64,000 nt of DNA from Diphasiastrum complanatum. Taxonomy: Eukaryota > Streptophyta > Lycopodiopsida > Lycopodiales > Lycopodiaceae. The notes beneath the pieces were generated by a model that was not told the DNA's origin, made no database searches, and saw only the letters and a program-made list of their open reading frames with translations. The stretch is taken from positions 5,454,852-5,518,851 of the forward strand of contig CM055103.1 of NCBI GenBank assembly GCA_029204225.1. The letters run 5' to 3'. Shown here piece by piece: positions 33,516 through 44,329 of this stretch. Position numbers and translations under genes: made by a program. Numbering within the stretch: position 1 is the first letter of the stretch; each line of letters opens with the position of its first letter.

Positions 33516-33837
33516 CCGGGCATGGGAGGAGGGCCAAGACATGGGTTAATCATTAATGGGAAAGGTAGGGGAATGCGGGCCAAGCATGGGCAGCAGGAGG
33601 GCTATGCATGCTTTTTCCCATACATGCATCCCCTCCCCTATACGCTTTTGCGCATGTGTATGGGTGCATCATGCATCCTCCTCCCCTCACCCACACTTTT
33701 TTAATTAAAAATGATGGGGAGGGGATGCATGTATGGGAAAAAGCATGCATAGCCCTCCTGCTGCCCATGCTTGGCCCGCATTCCCCTACCTTTCCCATTA
33801 ATGATTAACCCATGTCTGGCCCTCCTCCCATGCCCGG
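33516..33837. repeat. Near-perfect long inverted repeat (hairpin), arms 123/122 bp
   Basis: Left arm 33516-33638 (starts CCGGGCATGGGAGGAGG, ends ATGCATCCCCTCCCC) and right arm 33716-33837 are reverse complements with one single-base difference (CCAAGACA against CCAGACA). The spacer is 77 bases. The right arm and spacer resemble the start of repeat K. A transcript would fold into a long double-stranded stem. No coding function is evident, and the two mirrored ORFs are by-products of the symmetry. Confidence 0.93.
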
Positions 33838-34460
33838 TACATATATATGTATATATATATATATTTAAACTTATGTACATTTTTGCGCGTGTATGGGTGC
33901 ACTATGCATGCTATTCCACTCACCCATGCATAAGCTTTTTTTAACTAAAAAACTTGGGGAGGAGGATGCATGTATGGGGAATGTGCATATCTTCATACAT
34001 TTGCACATTGTGTGCATTGAGGGGTGGACCCCAAAAAGATTCCTCACCCTCACCCTCTCCCCCAAAAAGATTCAAATAGTTAAAGTCTGAAGTTAAGTTT
34101 TTATTTTTTTCACACACTTCAATGTGCTTTAAACTGTAGACAATAATCTTTATTACTTGGTTTTCTTATTTATTTTAAATTATCAAAGTTTTACCCATAA
34201 ATTATGAACATAAAAATTTTCTTGACTACCTTAAACTGATTTTTTTTTTTTTCAATCCTTCAAATTCCTATCTTGGCCCGCCATTTTTAAGAATGTTTAA
34301 TCACAAGCCCAAACTCACTAGCTTTAACTCCTAAATCGTTACCCACAAGCTTTTATCCATGGGCCAAAAAATGCACAATTAAAAAAAAAGGAGGGGGATG
34401 GGGTGAGGGGAGTGAAAGAGACGATAGAAAGAGAAAAATAAGGGGGGAGGGGGAATTTGG
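33838..34460 (+). repeat. Dispersed repeat K, copy 1
   Basis: It matches 35060-35112 joined to 41131-41725: shared landmarks are TATATTTAAACTTA, CACCCATGCAT, GGGGAGGAGGATGCATGTATG, CATTTGCACATTGTGTGCAT, CAATGTGCTTTAAACT and GGGCCAAAAAATGCACAATT. Both copies lead into a dinucleotide-repeat region. No coding capacity; class unknown. Confidence 0.85.
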
Positions 34461-34764
34461 AACACACGTACATGCACACGCACGCACGCACACACACACG
34501 TGTGACTATGTGTGTGTGTGCGCGCGCATGCCTGTGTGTGTGTGTGTGTGTGTGTGTGTGATGTGCGTCTTATGTGTGTGTGCATGTCCGTTGTGTGTGT
34601 GTGACCCCCGACACAATGAATGCATGTGTGTGTGCACGCATGTGCACGCGCATGCGCGCACACACACACATCTCCATATAAAAAACCTTTTGTGGATGAG
34701 ATATATTGTATGAAGTATAAAGTCTAGAGTCCTTTTTTTTCCTTCTCTCTTTCCCACGGGCCCC

Positions 34765-34823
<59 letters not shown>

Positions 34824-35059
34824 CATTGCGCTCGCATGCACACACATACACACACACACACACCCCATCGGCCGCCCTTGCCATCGGCTGGCACACTTCG
34901 GCCACGTACGATACACACACATATATCAACCGTCCGCGCATTCGGCTTGCACACTTTGGCCACGTACGATACACACACATACATCGGCCATCAGTCAACG
35001 ACCATCGACTTTCCTCCTTAAGCACCGCTTGCTCACCCGTCAACGACGGACACTCTTTA
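34461..35059. repeat. CA/TG, CG and CT simple-sequence cluster
   Basis: Alternating purine-pyrimidine DNA at about 34470-34670 ((AC)n, (GT)n, CGCGCG), a perfect CT tract at 34768-34821, CA repeats at 34836-34861, and a direct repeat of CCACGTACGATACACACACA at about 34900 and 34959. No gene is supported; the Cys/Val- and Arg/Glu-rich ORFs here are translations of the repeats. Confidence 0.9.
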
Positions 35060-35112
35060 CTAGTATCTATATATATATTTAAACTTACGTACAGTTTTGC
35101 ACATGTGTATGG
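35060..35112 (+). repeat. Repeat K, copy 2, left piece
   Basis: Short left end of repeat K (TATATATATTTAAACTTACG...GTGTATGG) cut by the insertion of D2; it continues at 41131. Confidence 0.75.
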
Positions 35113-35766
35113 TGTGAAAATTGTCAACATTTCCTAGCTAGTTTGAGGTCTAAATTGGCAATTTTTGTATATAGATTTGGATCTAACCTTTCACATGTGT
35201 AAAAGAGGCCTAGATACATTTATTTTAGTATATATTTCATGTTGAAGAAGTCTCAAACTTCAGGACCTTCGAAATGACACCAAAATCATGTTATTTGGAC
35301 ATATAGGCCAAAATTGGCTATTTTAAGTTACTGGTGCCCTAAAATGGGGTCCTAAGTTCTAGAGAGAGGAGAGAGAGTCATTCTCTCACCTATATTAGGC
35401 TGAAATTCGTGGAGAACAGGTTGGAAAAACTTATTGTATTGTTGAGAGAGATCAATAGATCATTATCACAGTTTCTTCCTCCATTGAGAGCATTGCTTTG
35501 TGTATTGTCTTCAAGCTTTTGTGTATGATCTTAAGAGGTTTTCAAAAGTGGTAGGCTGTTGTTGTAGGGCTGGTATGCTATTGTTTTTGGCTTCCATCAG
35601 TACCTTTTATTAGCTTCTTTTGTCTCTTGAATGCTTTGTCAAGTTCATGTGTATCAAAAGTAGCATTAAGATGCTTTGCCATTTCTAGCTTTTGTAGCTT
35701 GTTGTGCAAAGATCTTAGGCAAGTATTTTGGGAGTTTGGATCCATTCAAGATCCACTTTTTTCACA
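35113..35766 (+). repeat. 5' LTR of D2
   Basis: 654 bp, TGTGAAAATTGTCAAC to CACTTTTTTCACA. The CACATGTG palindrome at 35188-35205 is degraded on one side. Confidence 0.93.
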
Positions 35767-35778
35767 TGCTATCAGAGC
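35767..35778 (+). other. Primer binding site of D2
   Basis: TGCTATCAGAGC, one mismatch from the initiator tRNA-Met complement used by D1; directly abuts the 5' LTR. Confidence 0.85.
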
Positions 35779-36903
35779 TAGTTGGCTGTTATTTTTAGTA
35801 AGGTTTCCATTTATGGTGATATTTGGATGTTTGATCAAGTTCTAGCATGATTATGCATTGCATTGTTGATCAAATCTTGTTAACCTTTGTTTTGTGAGTT
35901 GAACTTGTGGATCAAAAGCATATTTCAGGTCTATTGAAGATCAAAGGCTGAGAAGAAGCTATTTTGGATTGGATCATAACACCTAATCATTTGTTGATTG
36001 TGAGGCTTGTGCATATTCAATACTAACAATGTTATGTTCAATGTATTGTTGACAATCTCCACTTATGTGGATGAACACTCTCCTTTGTGGATGAACACTC
36101 TCCTTAAGTGGATGACAAATACTCTTTGAGTAATTTTGTATTTCTCCAAAAGCCTGAGCAAAGCTCCCACTTGGATGAAAGATTTCCTTTTGGGTGAACA
36201 GATTGCCAACAATCTTTTGCATAAATTTTGATGTACTTTGTTGAGCATGTAAGTAACTCTCCTAATATAATTTGATTGGAGCATTTGTTGGAAGGTTTTA
36301 ACCTCTATGCAAATGTATTTTCAGGTTCTTAACAGGTTGAGGAACATTCTCATGTGAAGTGATCTTAGATCTACATCTAAACACCAAGATTTGACAAGCT
36401 AGTGAAGCTAGTCTTGTGATTCATTAAGTGTGCTCTTTCATTCACCTCTAAAGCTTGTATTTATCACTTGCTGGAGTTTATAAACTTTTAGAAGTGTGGT
36501 TTACATGCGGTTTTATAGGTTGAATCAATATCTTAGTGTGTTGATCATATGTTGATCAAGTTTGTTCAATTCTAGGTATTCTTGGCAGCCCAGTCTTGTG
36601 TATTTTCTAAGAATGCAAGTAACTCTTCAAATCATAACTTGATTTGGTCACTTGCTGGAAAGTTTGAGAGCTTAAGCAAGAATGTGTTCAAGTTGGTTTG
36701 AGTTTGTAATCCATTCTTAGTGTGTGCAAAGTGTTGCATGTGTTTCAATCTTTCATTCTATGCTTGGAAACCAGCCAGGTTCAAGATAAAAGTGTTTTAG
36801 GGTCCTAGATCTTCTGAGATCTCCTTATCCATCATTTGTTGAGAGAAAAGTGAGTGCTAGGTGCATTAGGACAGAGCCTAAAAGTTGAAGAACCATTATA
36901 TTC
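35779..36903 (+). other. Leader of D2
   Basis: Non-coding leader matching that of D1, with one copy of the 180 bp block and two to three of the 21 bp units. No gene. Confidence 0.7.
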
Positions 36904-37818
36904 ATGGCTTCCAATGGTGGGATCATGTTAGAAACTAATGATAGGTTGAGTTCATCAAACTACTCTACTTGGAAAGTGAGGATGGAGTCCTTACTTGAGT
37001 TGAATGAACTCATGGACATAGTTGCAAGAACTGAAGAGAGACCACACCCATAGTTCAAGAGCAACAAAGGTTTGATAAGGAGGCTAAAAGGGCTCTTCAT
37101 ATCATTAAAATGAATGTTACCAATGAACTTCTCAAGGAAGTTGGTAAAAGTCAAAGTGCAAGTGAGGCATGGAATGCCTTGAAGAAGCTCTTTGAATCAA
37201 AGTCCACATCTAGGGTATTGACCCTAAGGAGGCAAATATTTTCTAGTAGACAAAGAGAGGGAGAAAGTGCTCATGCATTTGTCTTGAGGGTTAAGTCCTT
37301 AAGTGATGATCTAGCATGCATTGATAAAAGCATAAAAGATGGTGAAATAGTCCAGATTATGTTGAATGGTTGCTAGATGAACATGCTAACCTTGTGCAAA
37401 GTTTTGCCATTCAAAGAGTCTTGCCAAGTGTGGTTGACTTGCAAGAAATCTTATTGGCTGAAGAACATAGGTTGCAATCAAAGCTTGATGGTGCATCCTT
37501 GCAAGGTGGAGGTGAAGAGACTTTCTTCACAAAAGGCAAAGGCAAAGCGAAATGGTCCAAAGGTGGTAACTCGGATCATGATGATCACTCTTTCTCCTCC
37601 TCTTCTACTTTTTTTAGAAAGAAAGATAAGTCAAAGTTCAAGTGCTTTTATTGTGGGATAAAAGGTCATTTTGCAAATGAATGTCATAAGAAGCAAAATA
37701 ATGAAAGTAGCAAGCAAAACAACTTTTGTACTTCTAATGAGGATCTAGATTCTTGTGATTCTCTCATGATGCGTTCTTCAAGTCTAATGTCAAGTGGAAG
37801 TGACAAGGATTCATGGTA
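36904..37818 (+). pseudogene. D2 gag, frameshifted
   Basis: Begins MASNGGIMLETNDRL like D1. A frame change at about 37050 (ERPHP then stop), return at 37110 with KSQSASEAWNALKKLFES, another change at 37370 (NGC stop against LDEHANL), then open through a linker to an intact zinc knuckle CFYCGIKGHFANEC. It ends with GSDKDSW followed by a TAG at 37817-37819, immediately before the protease active site. Confidence 0.9.
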
Positions 37819-37819
37819 G

Positions 37820-38220
37820 ATAGATAGTGGATCTAGTTCACACATGACTAGTCACAAGGAGTTCTTTACTTCTTTGATCTCTTATGTTGGAACCAAGAAA
37901 GTGGTTCACATGCCAAATGGTCATGATTGTATGATCAAAGGTATTGGCTCAATTCTTATTTGTCTTTCTACTAATAGGAATGCAAGGCTTGACGGTGTTC
38001 TTTACATTCCTTCACTTTCAAGGAATTTGTTAAGTGTTGGTCAAATGTTAAAGAAAGGGTACAAGACAAAGTTTGTTGGGGATGTTTGCTTCATTACTAA
38101 GGGAGATGACTTGATTGCTAAGGGCAATAGACAAGGTGTACTTTACAAGCTTGATGCATTTGTTATGTCTAACAAGAGGAATGAAATGGATGTTGGTGGT
38201 TCTCTCAACTTTCAAAAGTC
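37820..38220 (+). pseudogene. D2 protease
   Basis: IDSGSSSHMTSHKEFF keeps the catalytic D-S-G but is separated from gag by the stop at 37817 (a Trp codon in D1). VVHMPNGHDCMIKGIGSI, LDGVLYIPSLSRNLLSVGQM and GVLYKLDAFVM follow. The pre-integrase W-H-x-R-L-G-H motif never appears; the frame instead runs into the unknown module. Confidence 0.85.
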
Positions 38221-40465
38221 AATTCCTAGCATCAATAAGATTGGTATATCTTATGCAAAGTCTAAAGAGCTTCTTTATGCTAGGTCTAGGTTGAGATCTA
38301 ATGAGCTTCTTGGGGATAATTATTGTTGTGCTAACTTGGCAACATTTGGTGAATCTATGATCAATGTTTTGGATCCATTGGATCTTGAAGATGGACTAGT
38401 GCTACCTACTAGTCAAATGGAGTCATTTGGTGCTAAATTAGTATCATGTTTGAACTCTTCTACTCATAGATTTTCAAGTCTTGGTGGCTCTTCAATGGAA
38501 CTACATGGCACGTGCAAAAATGGAAAAGGTAAGAAGAGAGCTAACTTCATCAATAAAGGTGATGAAAACTTGTCTTTGGAAATGGTTGTTGCTAATGACT
38601 TTTTTTTACTCATTTGGAAAAAGCTCGTGCTTTGAGCATGATGGAAGAAAAAGTTTCTTTTGCATCTTTATGTGATGAGTCCAAGAAAGTCATTTGTGCA
38701 ACAAGTGGTGTCACATGTATTCATAAATAAAGTAGATTAAAAGGTTCTATCATGAGACTTGGTGAGGAAGATCTCAAGTCAAAAGGAAGAGATGAATAGG
38801 AAGTGTTCAAAGTAGGATGTACTTTGAATGATGCTTTTGTGAATGATAGTGAGGGTTCATTATCATTACCTATATCATTGATTAGAAGTCCAGGTTTGGC
38901 AAGAAAAAGTACTTCAATCATTCTTATGTTGAAGGTACCATGTATTCTTTTCATGGCTTCTAATGTTCGAGATTCTTCCATTTCTTATGATGCAACTATC
39001 AAGAGAGAGATTGCTAACTTTTGTGGTGTGATTATTAAGAGGGAGTCTTGTGAAGGAAAGGGCAAAGGAAGAGTGACTCTTGGGAAGATCCAAGACATGG
39101 ATCTTACATCTCTTCATCAACTCAAAGGATGCTATGATTGTGGTGGAGTGTTCATGCATGATCAAGATGGCAAAAGGTTGGATGAAGAAGACTACATGGA
39201 GCAACTCAAGTGACAATTTTTTCAAGGCAAGGAAGATCTCATTGGTGATCTCATTGAGGTTTGGTTTGAGCTCAAATGGGCTGGTTTTATTAGGTTTTAT
39301 ACTCAACTTCATCTACTCTACTTCATGTTGGATAGAATTGTAGAAATCTATCTTTTGGTTTATGATGGTGACATTGTTTTCACTAACTATGGTGAAAGGT
39401 TGAAATCAAGCAATGATGAGATCTTATGGGATGTTAATCATGTGTTTGAGAGGGAGTATCTTCAGAGGTTCAGATCTGAAGATGTTTATAAATGCAAAGT
39501 CCTTGATGTTTTATTGGAAGATCAAGATGTTGATCTTGAATTGCTTCATCAACACCAAGAGACAAGTAACAATTGAAAGCTAGTGAAAAGCATCAAAGGG
39601 GATCCACATGGGCAAAGCATTTTGGATCTGTTTTTACAAGTCCTTGAAGGTTCAAGTAAGGTTCTTGGAGCAGCAAGGAAGTGTCCTTTTACTCTACCTT
39701 ACTTGTTTAATCTCATGTATGAACATTGTCATGTCAATGTGTTGGAATTGTCAAAATTCAATGAAACTAGTTCCACAGTTTTGCATCCTTTGGATCTTGG
39801 AGATGGAATAGTTATCATTGCTGGTTTTTATGATCAAGTACATGCATTCATTCAAATATTGAAAGATATTAAAGTATTCAATATGTTTACTTTTGAGCAA
39901 AGTTCAAGATCTAGCATCCTAGTGTTGGCGAATTGGCAAATTGTTGACAATGTAGGATCAAGCGTTGTATGCAAATCTTGTGGAGATACTTCAAGTATTT
40001 CAAGTTCAGGTTTTGCTCATTCAAATGGAACAGAGAACACATCATTTTGGCATTCATTCACTCAAGGGCTTTCATGGATTGGAGATCTACAAAGATGGAG
40101 GTTCATTCATGGAGATACATGGTGCATTCACTATGGGCATAGTGGAATGTGGAGGAGACATGCAAACACTTGTTGGTTACTTTCACTTACAACTTGTTTG
40201 CTGTTGTTTTACAGAGAATTCAAAGGTGGATACATGGAGGAATCCTTTCATTATGATTCTATATTCTTTTACATGTATCTTGTTCACCATTCTATGTAAA
40301 ATTGATGTAAGAAACAGTGAAGCATCCTATATGGGCACTATTATCTATATCAATTATATTGTACTTCATATTGTACATATTAGAACACTTGAAAAGAGAT
40401 CTATTATCATGATGGAGATCATTCTTAGGTTGGAGCAAAGTAGTGTTATAAAACTAGCAAGTTAA
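38221..40465 (+). other. Unrecognised 3' modules of D2 (duplicated piece)
   Basis: No integrase, RT or RNase H motif in 2.2 kb. Piece a (38335-38520): FGESMINVLDPLDLEDGLVL, PTSQMESFG, SSTHRFSSLGGSSM. Piece b (39480-40465): LLEDQDVDLELLHQHQ, LVKSIKGDPHGQSILDLFLQ, EHCHVNVLELSKFNE, HPLDLGDGIVI, then GGDMQTLVGYFHLQLVCCC. Both match the single D1 module, so the D2 arrangement includes a partial duplication. Between them 38803-39576 is open in pieces (KGCYDCGGVFMHDQDGKR, EEDYMEQLK; EILWDVNHVFEREYLQRF) with no recognised domain. Confidence 0.65.
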
Positions 40466-40478
40466 GATGAAGAGGGAG
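40466..40478 (+). other. Polypurine tract of D2
   Basis: AGATGAAGAGGGAG before the 3' LTR, matching the D1 tract. Confidence 0.8.
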
Positions 40479-41130
40479 TGTGAAAATTGTCAACATTTCC
40501 TAGCTAGTTTGAGGCCTAAATTGCAATTTTTGTACATAGTTTTGGATCTAATCTTTCACACGTGTGAAAGAGGCCTAGATACTTTTAATTTAGTATATAT
40601 TTCATGTTGAAGAAGTCTCAAACTTCAGGACCTTTGAAATGACACCAAAATCATGTTATTTGGACATATAGGCCAAAATTGGCTATTTTAGGTTACTGGT
40701 GCCCTAAAATTGGGTCCTAAGTTCTAGAGAGAGGAGAGAGAGTCATCTCTCTCACCTATATTAGGCTGAAATTCATGGAGAACTGGTTGGAAAAACTTAT
40801 TGTATTGTTGAGAGAGATCAATAGATCATTGTCATAGTTCCTTCCTCCATTGAAAGCATTGCTTTGTGTATTGTCTTCAAGCTTTTGTGTATGATCTTAA
40901 GAGGTTTTCAAAAGTGGTAGGCTGCTATTGTAGGCTGGTATGCTGTTGTTTTTGGCTGCCATCAGTACCTTTTATTAGTTTCTTTTGTCTCTTGAATGCT
41001 TTGTCAAGTTCATGTGTATCAAATGTAGCATTAGGATGCTTTGCCATTTCTAGCTTTTGTAGCTTGTTGTGCAAAGATTTAGCCAAGTATTTTGGGAGTT
41101 TGGATCCATTCAAGATCCACTTTTTTCACA
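40479..41130 (+). repeat. 3' LTR of D2
   Basis: 652 bp; contains a perfect 18 bp palindrome CTTTCACACGTGTGAAAG at 40553-40570. Confidence 0.93.
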
Positions 41131-41760
41131 TATGGATGCGCCATGCATGCTTCTCCCCTCACCCATGCATGCACTTTTTTTAACTAAAAAATTTGGGGAG
41201 GAGGATGCATGTATGGGGAAAAGGATATCCCCATACATTTGCACATTGTGTGCATTGAGGGGTGGGCCCGAAAAAGATTTCCCACCCCTTTACTCCCACT
41301 CACTAAATTCAAATATCTTTCTCTAAATTCAAATATTTGAAGTTTGAAGTTAAGGTTTTATTTTCTTCACACACTTCAATGTGCTTTAAACTTTAGCCAA
41401 TAATTCTTATGACATGGCGTTCTTATTTATTTTGAATTACCAAAGTTTTACCCATAAATCATGAACATAATTTTTTTTTTTTTGACTACCTTAAACTCCC
41501 TTTTTTTTTTTTTTTTTTCAATTTTTCAAATCCCTATCTTGGCCGGCCATTTTCAGGAATGTTTAACCACAAGCCCAAACTCACTAGCTTTAACTCCTAA
41601 ATTGTTATCCACAAGCTTTTATCCATGGGCCAAAAAATACACAATTCAAAAAATGGAGGGGATTGGGTGAGGTGAGCAAAAGAGACAATAAAAAGAGAAA
41701 AATAGTGCGGGAGAGAGGATTTGGAACACACGTGCAAGTGTGTGCATACACACACACATA
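41131..41760 (+). repeat. Repeat K, copy 2, right piece
   Basis: Resumes repeat K after the D2 target duplication; matches 33900-34500 with scattered differences and longer T-runs. Confidence 0.85.
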
Positions 41761-41765
41761 CACCT

Positions 41766-41767
<2 letters not shown>

Positions 41768-41816
<49 letters not shown>

Positions 41817-41935
41817 CATACATATGTATACATATATACATACATATGTATACATATATATACATACATATAGATATATGTATATAGATATATATGTATA
41901 TATATACACACACACACACACACACATATATATCA
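41768..41935. repeat. AT/GTAT/AC simple-sequence tract
   Basis: (AT)17 at 41768-41801, then mixed TATG/TACA units, ending in (AC)n at 41909-41926. It occupies the place that holds CA/TG repeats after repeat K copy 1. Confidence 0.95.
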
Positions 41936-41938
41936 TAG

Positions 41939-42695
41939 TTGCATCACGATTGGGTATATACCATTGATGAAACAACAATAGTGAATGGGTATCTTTCGTA
42001 TAGGCATAGAGACAGCGGAGTGAAGGTGAAGTCGCATGGAATAGAATTAGATAACAGGTGGGTAGTACCGTACAACAGATGGTTGACACTACATTTTCAG
42101 TGTCACATCAACGTAGAGATATGTGTACATATACGTAGCAAGAAGTATTTGTACAAGTACGTGTACAAGGGACCATATATGATTACGGCAGCGGTTGTGG
42201 AGGGTGGTGGTCAGACATTTGCGCCAGTCAATGAGATAGAGCAATTTTTAAATACTCGATATTTTTCTACGAGTGAGGCTTGCTGGCGATTGTTTGGGCT
42301 TTCTATGGGTGCTCATAAGCCAGTTGTGACTCGACTGACAGTTCATCTGGCAGGACATGGGTTGGTTTTCAGAGGCCCGAGAGTTGTTGTACCAAGACTT
42401 GCCACGGTTTTACGTTTACAATAGGAGAGTGCGAAGGTGGACCCGTAGAATTAATGCACAGTCCGTGGACATATGTATTTTGTCCATCCGTCCGAAGGCT
42501 TTTGATGGCATGTCGACTCATTATCTGGGACGAGGCTCCCATGGTACATAAGTATGCCATTGAGTGTGTGGATTGATCTCTACGAGACATATTGGGTATT
42601 GATACTCCATTTGGAGGGATTCCGATCATTTTTGGTGGTGATTTTCATCAGGTGAATCTTTCCGGAAAGGCGATGATCGTTCAGCAATAGTCTTT
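41939..42695 (+). pseudogene. Helitron RepHel fragment
   Basis: The first part (41939-42440) matches the Helitron helicase-like N-terminal protein: SYRHRDSGVKVKSHGIELDN, RWVVPYNRWLTL, CHINVEIC, KYLYKYVYKG, EACWRLFGL; a frameshift at about 42360 leads to EWFSEARELLYQDLPRFYVY and RRWTRR. The second part (from about 42530) is the PIF1-type helicase Walker B region, DEAPMVHKYAIECVD then GGIPIIFGGDFHQVNLSGKA, with stops. Most of the protein between these parts is deleted, and the Rep catalytic motifs upstream are missing. No Helitron ends were identified. Confidence 0.82.
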
Positions 42696-43580
42696 TCATA
42701 ATTTGATCAAGCTTGAGGAGGAGAACCCATGGATGTCTGAAGAGAACTACCAATAGTCAGATCTAACATGGATGGACCAGGTTACCAGTTTACAAAAGTT
42801 TAAAATTAGAGAATCTCAAGATCTAGTCAAAAAAACACTTTAAAATAGCACTTTTTTCATGATTTTTGGATATCCCTTGGGAGATGGCTCTTGAAACTTG
42901 GACAGTCACTAGATCTGACCCAGATGCATCCATAAAAATCTCTGCGAGAGTTCCTGATGAGAAAAATATCATTTTTGAGTGTGTGCAAGGGTTCCCAGAA
43001 GCTGAATCTTTAGAATCTTCGCAGAGCATCAAGATCATCCTACCAACCATTGCAAGGGGCATAAATGGAATCTAAACAGTGAAATTAGCCTGCCTACATG
43101 GTCTGCTCTTGAAAATCCAACCACATGAGCATGTTGTGCGAGAGATCACCTCCTGCAAGAGTTGAACCCTCGCAGAACCTTTGTAGGACAGTCAAATCAC
43201 CTTCTGAACTCTCGTAGACTTCTCTGAGTCTTAGAATTTTGTGAAGAAGGTCCCTGCCAAAATTTGGGTGGAACTGAGCAATGGAAAGTGGATTTCACCT
43301 AATACGCACTCAAAATTCCATTATAGTAAGGGCTGAATTCGAGCTATTTGTCACTTTGCTGGCGAAGCTCTGTTCAAATTTTCACTGAAATTTTCAAGTT
43401 CTCTGATTGTGACCAAACTTCATACAAGCTATCATCTGCACATTCTACACCTAGGTCTGCGCTCTGAAGTACAGTTCTTACCATCCGACACTCGTTATTC
43501 ACAGTTTTTGTCGTTTCCACCTCTTTTTACCTTTTTCACCGTTTTTCCTATTTTTTTGCCCTTTAATTATCATTGCTAAC
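42696..43580. other. No gene recognised
   Basis: About 0.9 kb without a domain, repeat or splice pattern I can support. Confidence 0.5.
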
Positions 43581-43584
43581 ATGG

Positions 43585-44265
43585 CCTCTTCATCCTCTGA
43601 AGACTCTGGCACCAAGCAAGTGATCCACCGTGGCTTCAGACTGCTGGCCCACTTCTTGAGGCAATGGGTTTTTTCCTGACGCTTTTCCATTCCGAGATTA
43701 ACATGGGCCTCGCCCTTCACGCTTACGCCACCTAGGACACATCGAAGTCGCGCTTCCACTTCCTATACCAACAAGGTACCACGTACAAGGTCAGGATTAA
43801 CGCAAACTCAATGGTCACCATTGGCATTATGTTCGGTGACCGTCAACCCATCTCCCATCATCAAGCAAAAAGCCTGATCAAACCTTTCGTTGCCAAGACT
43901 GCACCAGAGATCCCCATCCAAACTAACAATGGTTACCTGATAGATGCTATCACGGAACCAATCATACAGGTGGTTGCACATCTGTTGAACAACTTTCTAG
44001 TTGTTTCAACATTTCGTAAGGACAGAATCTAGTCCACGCTGCTGATTCAGATAGTAGAGTCCTTTCTGAGATTTCCTAGCTCCACGGTTGTGTCATACGA
44101 CTGGCACGTCTTTCTCATTCACAAATTAACCATCTCCATCAAACCCAACAACCGAGAGTGTATCGCAGTAGGTCCCTTGTTGTGTAAATTTGTCTGTGCA
44201 CTTCTCGAGATGAAAGTGTGCTGCTTCCGTCACTCTAGCCTTTTATCTTCCATCATGTCGCACAC
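43585..44265 (+). pseudogene. Multi-copy unknown protein, copy 2
   Basis: ATG at about 43581 (MASSSSEDSGTKQVI), then a frame change to PWLQTAGPLLEAMGFFLTLF, NMGLALHAYAT, a stop, DTSKSRFHFLY, and an open stretch VTIGIMFGDRQPISHHQAKS, EIPIQTNNGYLIDAITEPII, then after another stop FLRFPSSTVVSYDWHVFLIH. The first part is the homologue of 28852-29050. The composition is protein-like, with only three breaks in 650 bases. Unknown family, possibly the body of an unclassified transposon protein. Confidence 0.5.
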
Positions 44266-44329
44266 TAACCTTTATCCACCATCTACCGCATCCACATCCT
44301 CCCAACCTGTAGTTACTAACACAACGACT

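Larger units (their letters stand above)
35113..41130 (+). mobile_element. Copia element D2: two LTRs, gag-PR plus unknown modules, no IN or RT
   Basis: 6.0 kb plus-strand relative of D1: 5' LTR 35113-35766, primer site, leader, gag (ATG 36904), protease, about 2.2 kb of non-pol sequence, purine tract, 3' LTR 40479-41130. Perfect target duplication TATGG (35108-35112 and 41131-41135), so the copy inserted as a unit into repeat K. The LTRs differ by roughly 4% by eye. Integrase, RT and RNase H are all missing, so it must have moved with proteins supplied by other elements. Confidence 0.93.

Noticed and set aside
33485-33808. Opposed ORFs over the hairpin as genes
   Set aside because: They mirror each other because of the inverted repeat and show no domain.
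34379-35137. Cys- and Val-rich ORFs on both strands
   Set aside because: Repeat translations of CA/TG and CT tracts.
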